From positions 1 to 18,341 of the forward strand of contig CAYOXX010000067.1 of NCBI GenBank assembly GCA_964408025.1: a stretch of DNA of 18,341 nucleotides. Reading direction: 5' to 3'. Source of the stretch: CAYOXX01 sp964408025 (GTDB lineage Bacteria; Acidobacteriota; DATKUA01). The notes below the pieces were generated by a model. That model was not told the origin of the DNA, searched no databases, and saw nothing but the letters and a program-made list of their open reading frames with translations. Made by a program: the position numbers and the translations under genes. Positions 14,772-18,341 of the stretch are shown here, piece by piece. The first letter of the stretch is position 1. Each line of letters starts with the position of its first letter.

Positions 14772-15755
14772 TGGACTGGGCCGCGCTGCTGCAGTCGGCG
14801 AGGGGGGCGGCTGGGTTCGTCCAGATCGCGCTGGCGAGCGCCACACCGCTGGCCCTGGCGGCGCTCGGGGGCCTCTACAGCGAGCGCAGCGGCGTGGCCA
14901 ACATCGCGCTGGAGGGCAAGATGCTCTTCGGTTCGCTCTGTGCGGTGCTTGGAACCTTCTGGAGNNNNNNNNNNCTTCTGGAGCGGCGACCCCTGGATCG
15001 GCTGCCTGCTGGCCGTCGCCGGCGGCGTGCTGCTGGCACTGCTGCACTTCGTCAACTGCGAGCTGCTCGACGCCGACCACGTGATCAGCGGCGCGGCGAT
15101 CAACATCCTCTCGCTCGGGATCACCGGCTTCCTGGTCTTCCAGGTATTCGCCAGCAAGTCGTCGCTGCAGGTGGCGACACTGCCCACACTCGACCTCTCC
15201 GCAATCGCAGCGCTGCCGGTCGCCGGTCCGCTGATCGACCTGCTGCTGACCGGCATGGTGCCGCTCTTCCCGCTGGCGCTGGCGCTCGCCTTCGCAACTC
15301 GCTGGCTCCTGCGCTCGACGCCGTTCGGGCTGCGGGTGCGGGCCGCCGGCGAGGACCCGGCCGTGGCGGCGGCCCGCGGCGTCGACGTGGCCGGCGTGCG
15401 GCTGGTCTGCCTGGTCGCCTGCGGCGCCCTGGCCGGGCTGGCGGGAGCACAGCTGGCGGTCGGCGAGATCGGCTTCTTCACCGAGAAGATGAGCGCCGGG
15501 CGCGGATTCATCGCCCTGGCGGCGTTGATCTTCGGGCGCTGGCGGCCGCTACCGGTCCTGACCGCCTGCCTCTTCTTCGGCTTCGCCGACGCCGCCGCGG
15601 TTCGGCTGAAGCTGCAGTGGCAGCTGCTGCCCGACGAGCTGGCGCTGACCGTTCCTTTCGTGCTGACGCTGGCGGTGCTGATCGTCTCCCGCGCGGGAAG
15701 CGGCATGCCGGCGATGCTAGGCAAGCGTCGGGAGGGAATCGGCATGCGGCTGTAA
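14771..15755 (+). CDS. ABC importer permease (second permease), split by an assembly gap
   Basis: Before the gap the frame encodes MDWAALLQSARGAAGFVQ... and the signature SERSGVANIALEGKMLFGSL, as in NupQ/YufQ-type permeases. After the gap the correct frame is one base out (WSGDPWIGCLL ... MPAMLGKRREGIGMRL). CTTCTGGAG occurs on both sides of the Ns (14956-14964 and 14975-14983). Joining the contigs on it deletes 19 bases and restores one 966-nt frame of 321 residues, reading AVLGTFWSGDPWIGCLL across the join. That length is normal for the family, so the gene is very likely intact in the organism. It completes the four-gene nucleoside importer and is the last gene of the operon. Confidence 0.88.
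14965..14974. other. Scaffold gap (10 N) with a duplicated 9-nt contig end
   Basis: The Ns separate two contig ends carrying the same 9 bases, CTTCTGGAG. The real gap size is probably negative: merging removes the apparent frameshift in the second permease. Confidence 0.9.
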
Positions 15756-15768
15756 GGCGGCAACGTAG

Positions 15769-15797
15769 TTCAAAATCTCCCGCTCGGATGTCATAAT
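15769..15797 (+). promoter_or_regulatory. Weak candidate promoter upstream of the membrane-anchored protein
   Basis: TTCAAA (15769-15774) and CATAAT (15792-15797) are 17 bp apart. Initiation would fall almost on the ATG at 15807, implying a leaderless message, so it is weak support. Confidence 0.3.
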
Positions 15798-15806
15798 AAT
15801 CTCAGG

Positions 15807-16556
15807 ATGACCAAGCTTCTCACCCGCACGGGTTTGCTGTTCGCAGTCGCCTCGCTTGCGCTCTTCGGAGTGGAGCAGGCCGCGGCGGAGCGGGCGTCCG
15901 ACGCGCGGGAGCTGATCTCCCTCGAGACGCCGGAGGGGTGGACGGCTGTCCCCCGCGAGCGGCTGCGGGAGACAATCCGCTCGCTGCGCAACCCGAACCT
16001 GCGCCTGGTCGGCGCCGACCGGGAGCGGGTGGAGCTGCTCTTCATCAACGCCGACGAGGCCGACGACCTCATCCCCAACCTGCAGGTGTTCATCCTCGAT
16101 TCCGGCGGCCTGGGGCTCGAGGACGGCGACCTCGAGGAGCTGCGGGCGAACGTCGAGAGCAGTTATACGGGATCGATCGGAGGTCGCTTCAAACTGCTGA
16201 CGCTCACCCGCTCGCGGGTGGGCGGCAGCGGCAGCGCTCGCCTCACCGGCATCTATCGCTGGCGCACGGTGAACATGAAGATCCTGCAGCACCTGGTGCC
16301 GGGGACGGACCACCTCTACGCGATCACCTACACCGCCAAGGAGCGGGATTTCAGCCGCCACCTGCACACCGTCGAGGAGGCGCTGGCAACGGTCGCCATA
16401 GCGGACCCGCCGCTGGTACTCGGCTGGCTCTGGGACGGGCTAAGTTGGGGCGCGCTGATTGCGCTGGTCCTCGGAATCCTTTGGCTGATCCTCTACCTGT
16501 CGGGCAGCGGCTACGGCCGCCGGCCGATCTTCAACCCGTTCACGCGTGCCGGCTGA
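15807..16556 (+). CDS. Exported protein of unknown function with C-terminal membrane anchor
   Basis: I do not recognise the family with confidence. The 249 residues begin with a signal peptide (1-27, LLFAVASLALFGVEQAAA) and end with one transmembrane helix at 214-232 (WGALIALVLGILWLILYL), then a short basic tail. Residues 35-200 alternate beta strands and helices: SLETPEGWTAVPRERL near the start, FKLLTLTRSRVGGSGSARLTGIYRW in the middle, and HLYAITYTAKERDFSRHLHTVEEALATV at the end. This order resembles PsbP/DUF1795-like folds (a strand pair, a TGxYRW-like core and a final amphipathic helix). That is an inference from pattern, not a firm assignment. It follows the transporter operon by 51 bases with a possible own promoter. 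Confidence 0.75.
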   Translation: MTKLLTRTGLLFAVASLALFGVEQAAAERASDARELISLETPEGWTAVPRERLRETIRSLRNPNLRLVGADRERVELLFINADEADDLIPNLQVFILDSGGLGLEDGDLEELRANVESSYTGSIGGRFKLLTLTRSRVGGSGSARLTGIYRWRTVNMKILQHLVPGTDHLYAITYTAKERDFSRHLHTVEEALATVAIADPPLVLGWLWDGLSWGALIALVLGILWLILYLSGSGYGRRPIFNPFTRAG

Positions 16557-16577
16557 CGGCGAGGAGCTGCCGTCAGC
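16552..16577 (+). terminator. 9-bp GC-rich hairpin overlapping the stop codon, probable terminator
   Basis: GCTGACGGC (16552-16560) pairs with GCCGTCAGC (16569-16577) around an 8-nt loop; the TGA stop at 16554-16556 is within the left arm. No T-run follows, so it may stall or protect the mRNA 3' end rather than be a classic terminator. Confidence 0.45.
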
Positions 16578-16598
16578 GTCGAACAGCGATCCGAAGTT

Positions 16599-16859
16599 GC
16601 CCGCACGGGCTGCGCCGCCCCGCCAGGGCGCACATAGGTGGGCGTGGCGCATCCATTAAGGGCTCGCGGGGAGTCCGGACTGTCCTGATCGGTAATGAAT
16701 CTGCAACCGGTATGGAAGAGCCGGTGCCGCCGGGGCTAGATGTCGTAAAGCGGCCCGTCTTGCCAACTTTGGCGAGATAGGCGAAGGTCAGTCTCCTAGT
16801 TCCATCAACTTAACACGAGGTCATCACGAAGATGCCTCAAAGTCGAAAGGAGACTGACC
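16599..16859 (+). ncRNA. Candidate guide (bridge) RNA region of the IS110 element
   Basis: IS110-group elements encode a structured guide RNA in the non-coding stretch before the transposase, and this stretch of about 260 bases has no gene but several hairpins. GCCCG/CGGGC (16599-16610) and TGCGCC/GGCGCA (16611-16632) are adjacent. AGTCCGGACT (16672-16681) is a palindrome. ACCGG/CCGGT closes a 10-nt loop (16706-16725). CTTGCCA pairs with TTGGCGAG-type bases around 16759-16776. The internal loops expected for target and donor guides cannot be confirmed by eye. The first two hairpins may belong to the flanking genome. Confidence 0.3.
16786..16859 (+). promoter_or_regulatory. 12-bp inverted repeat sequestering the transposase RBS
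   Basis: GGTCAGTCTCCT (16786-16797) and AGGAGACTGACC (16848-16859) are perfect inverted repeats 50 bases apart. The right arm contains most of the Shine-Dalgarno AAAGGAG and ends exactly at the base before the GTG start. Pairing would hide the RBS, a classical way of limiting transposase from read-through transcripts. Confidence 0.6.
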
Positions 16860-17870
16860 GTGAACTATTGTGGCGTTGATCTGGCCGGCAAATCAAGTGC
16901 TATCTGCATCGCCGACAAAGAGGGCGATGACTTTGCAGAGTTCGAAGTAATCACCGACGAGGAGAGCTTCGACGAGCTGTTTGAGAAGCTGGCTCCGACG
17001 CGCTGCCTGCTGGAGGCGAGTCCGCTGGCCGAGTGGGCGGCGAGGACCATCGAGGCGCATGGTCACGAGGCGGTGATCATCGATCCGCGCAAGGCCAAGG
17101 CTGTGGTGCAGACCAAGAAGAAGACCGATAAGCTGGACGCGCGCAACCTGGCGCTGATGGCGCGCAGCGGCTGGTACAGCGCCGTGCACCGCAAGTCCCC
17201 GGAGGCGCGCTTGAGCCGGACTCTCCTGGGGTCTCGTCGCGGACTGGTGAAGACGGCCCTGGCCATGAGCTCCCGCATACGTGGTCTGCTGCGGGCTCAC
17301 GGTATCAAGCTCGGCGCGGTGAGCGAGAGCGAGTTTGTGGGGCGGGTGCGCGAGGTAGCGCAGGGCCGCTGCAAGCAGTTGTGGCCGATGCTCAGGCCGC
17401 TGTGCGCGGTGTATCTCCTGGCGCGTAAGGAAGCCGAGGCGCTGCGCAAGGGGATCAAGAAGGCGACGGGCCGCGATGAGCTGTGCCGGCGTCTGATGAC
17501 GGTGCCGGGTATCGGGCCGCTGACAGCCCAGGCCTTCGTGGCCACCATCGACGATCCGTCCAGGTTCGAGGACGGCGAGAAGGTGGCGTCGTATCTGGGT
17601 CTGGTTCCCTCGGTGCACCAGTCGGGTGAGACGGAGTATCGAGGTCGCATCACCAAGGATGGCGACGACTTGCTGCGCTGGCTGCTGGTCGAGGCGGCGC
17701 ACGTGCTGCTGACGCGCACCAAGAAGTGGTGTCGTCTCAAGGCGTGGGGCGTGCGGTTGTCGCGCAAGAAGGGTCACGGCAAGGCGCGTGTGGCGGTGGC
17801 CCGCAAGCTGGCGATGTTGCTCCACCAACTGTGGATAAGTGGCAAAGAGTTCAACTGGTCGCAAGCCTGA
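16860..17870 (+). CDS. IS110-family transposase (DEDD recombinase)
   Basis: The 336-residue protein starts at a GTG with GAAAGGAG 7 nt upstream. The N-terminal RuvC-like DEDD domain shows D7 (GVDLAGKS), E52 (LLEAS), D90 and D93 (KKTDKLDARNLA), the spacing expected of the catalytic tetrad. The C-terminal transposase_20 domain has a helix-hairpin-helix-like MTVPGIGPLTA (213-223), then YLGLVPSVHQSGE with the conserved serine at 255 in QSG, the probable recombination nucleophile, and RGRITKDGDDLLRWLLVEAA. Length and domain order are complete, so it is likely active. Family enzymes recombine DNA under the guidance of an element-encoded RNA and insert with little or no target duplication. The GC content matches the host. 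The QSG serine and the non-coding DNA on both sides do not settle whether it is IS110 or IS1111 group. Confidence 0.93.
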   Translation: MNYCGVDLAGKSSAICIADKEGDDFAEFEVITDEESFDELFEKLAPTRCLLEASPLAEWAARTIEAHGHEAVIIDPRKAKAVVQTKKKTDKLDARNLALMARSGWYSAVHRKSPEARLSRTLLGSRRGLVKTALAMSSRIRGLLRAHGIKLGAVSESEFVGRVREVAQGRCKQLWPMLRPLCAVYLLARKEAEALRKGIKKATGRDELCRRLMTVPGIGPLTAQAFVATIDDPSRFEDGEKVASYLGLVPSVHQSGETEYRGRITKDGDDLLRWLLVEAAHVLLTRTKKWCRLKAWGVRLSRKKGHGKARVAVARKLAMLLHQLWISGKEFNWSQA

Positions 17871-17886
17871 GCCGAGGTGGCTTACC

Positions 17887-17906
17887 CGATCACCTGTTGG
17901 TGATCG
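17887..17906 (+). terminator. Perfect 8-bp hairpin 16 nt after the transposase stop
   Basis: CGATCACC pairs with GGTGATCG around a TGTT loop. It could end or stabilise the transposase mRNA, or be the first stem of a 3'-encoded guide RNA if the element is of the IS1111 group. No T-run follows. Confidence 0.4.
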
Positions 17907-17912
17907 AACAGA

Positions 17913-17984
17913 GAGGTAGCGACCGTTTTACTGTTGCGGAGCTTCGGATCGCCGTACCTCGTTGCGGGTTTGAGGTTCGACCTC
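17913..17984 (+). repeat. Nested GAGGT/ACCTC inverted repeats downstream of the transposase
   Basis: GAGGTA (17913-17918) can pair with TACCTC (17955-17960), and GAGGT (17972-17976) pairs with ACCTC (17980-17984) around TCG. A further GAGGT is at 17874-17878. They form a structured non-coding stretch within the IS right part. Confidence 0.4.
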
Positions 17985-18105
17985 GTGTGTTAGATTGAGG
18001 ACGGCAACTCCGAGAACATAGTGCGGCACCGACCGCGAAGACAAGCCTGAATGCTCCGCGACTAAAAAGTGGACCGGGGGTTGACAACCGATGCCGCTTT
18101 AGACA

Positions 18106-18136
18106 AGCCCGCATATTGCACAAGTTTTGGCGGGCT
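18106..18136 (+). repeat. 7-bp hairpin with 17-nt loop in the right-hand tail
   Basis: AGCCCGC (18106-18112) pairs with GCGGGCT (18130-18136). Just before, AGACAAGCCCGCAT (18101) repeats AGACAAGCCTGAAT (18039) at 12 of 14 positions. The 17985-18183 stretch otherwise shows no gene and may hold the IS right end or the left end of a second element cut by the window. Confidence 0.35.
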
Positions 18137-18183
18137 CTGGTGTTAAGTGATTGATATGTTGATCTTTCCGGCGCTCTCTGCAC

Positions 18184-18339
18184 ATGACAAAAAGGTTACA
18201 TATTGTCACCGGCGAGCCGATTTTATCGAAGGTCGCGGCGGGGGCGGTTTTGGGCCCGCAGGCGTGGTTAGCGCCACGTCGAGGGTCCAAAATCGGCCGC
18301 AACAAAGAGATTCGGGAAAAGGGGTCGCCGGACTGCTGA
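18184..18339 (+). CDS. Possible 51-residue ORF at the window edge
   Basis: An ATG-to-TGA frame reads MTKRLHIVTGEPILSKVAAG... and ends REKGSPDC. There is no clear RBS and no family match that I recognise. Much of it lies in a long imperfect hairpin (18245-18295), so structural RNA or an insertion-sequence end is as likely as a protein. Confidence 0.25.
   Translation: MTKRLHIVTGEPILSKVAAGAVLGPQAWLAPRRGSKIGRNKEIREKGSPDC
18245..18295 (+). repeat. Long imperfect hairpin, 13 bp outer plus 7 bp inner stem
   Basis: CGGTTTTGGGCCC (18245-18257) pairs with GGGTCCAAAATCG (18283-18295), all positions matched if two G-T wobbles are allowed. Inside it GGCGTGG (18261-18267) pairs with CCACGTC (18274-18280) around a TTAGCG loop. 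About 20 paired bases in a 51-base stretch is the strongest secondary-structure signal in the window. Confidence 0.5.
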
Positions 18340-18341
18340 AT

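Larger units (their letters stand above)
16786..17984 (+). mobile_element. IS110-family insertion sequence (minimal span; ends not determined)
   Basis: The span runs from the inverted repeat before the transposase to the last hairpin after it. IS110-type elements usually lack terminal inverted repeats and target duplications, and none could be found, so the true ends may lie up to about 200 bases further out on either side. Confidence 0.6.

Noticed and set aside
14771..15796. Real frameshift or pseudogene in the second permease
   Set aside because: The frame change coincides with the N gap and disappears when the duplicated 9-nt contig ends are merged.
16893..17864. Long open frame antisense to the IS110 transposase (323 codons)
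   Set aside because: It is the complement of a complete, motif-bearing transposase in GC-rich DNA, where such shadow frames are expected; it has no domain, RBS or context of its own.

Overview
The window looks like a piece of a draft or metagenome-assembled genome from a high-GC, probably anaerobic bacterium. The 10-N gap at 14965-14974 marks it as scaffolded contigs. The strict-anaerobe signal is a glycyl radical enzyme with its radical-SAM activase. A sec-type secreted beta-helix protein and a lipobox on a solute-binding protein show ordinary bacterial envelope biology. I cannot assign a phylum from the sequence alone.

Layout, left to right. (1) 112-1851 (+) encodes a secreted right-handed beta-helix protein with a C-terminal fibronectin type III domain. 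It converges on a two-gene minus-strand unit: a family 2 glycosyltransferase with TPRs (4249-2906), whose stop overlaps the start of an O-methyltransferase-like protein (2913-1885). (2) 4250-4619 is a non-coding stretch with at least three copies of a short palindromic repeat and a promoter. It leads into aroF, the DAHP synthase that opens the shikimate pathway (4620-5636). (3) 5637 to about 6813 is a conspicuously AT-rich island. It carries one unrecognised six-TM membrane protein on the minus strand with its own promoter and a strong RBS, plus two more copies of the repeat. (4) 10163-6814 (-) is an activase/dehydratase pair. The dehydratase matches trans-4-hydroxy-L-proline dehydratase (HypD, the glycyl radical enzyme, not the hydrogenase maturation factor) at every active-site position I could compare. 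A class I methyltransferase (11003-10257) lies upstream on the same strand. (5) 11111-15755 (+) is a tightly overlapping BMP-family lipoprotein / double ATPase / permease / permease operon, a probable nucleoside ABC importer, divergent from the methyltransferase through back-to-back promoters. The last permease appears broken by the N gap, but collapsing a 9-nt duplicated contig end restores one frame. (6) 15807-16556 (+) is a membrane-anchored secreted protein of unknown function ending in a hairpin. (7) 16580 to the end is mobile DNA: an IS110-family transposase (16860-17870) flanked on both sides by hairpin-rich non-coding DNA, then an unexplained tail with a long imperfect hairpin.

Functional reading: ordinary biosynthesis (aroF), anaerobic hydroxyproline reduction to pyrroline-5-carboxylate (HypD and activase), nucleoside uptake, and surface or glycan functions, interrupted by an acquired AT-rich island and an insertion sequence. 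The best candidates for something undescribed are the putative guide (bridge) RNA of the IS110 element, the short GGAA/TTCC-loop palindrome family around the AT-rich island, and the orphan membrane protein in that island.
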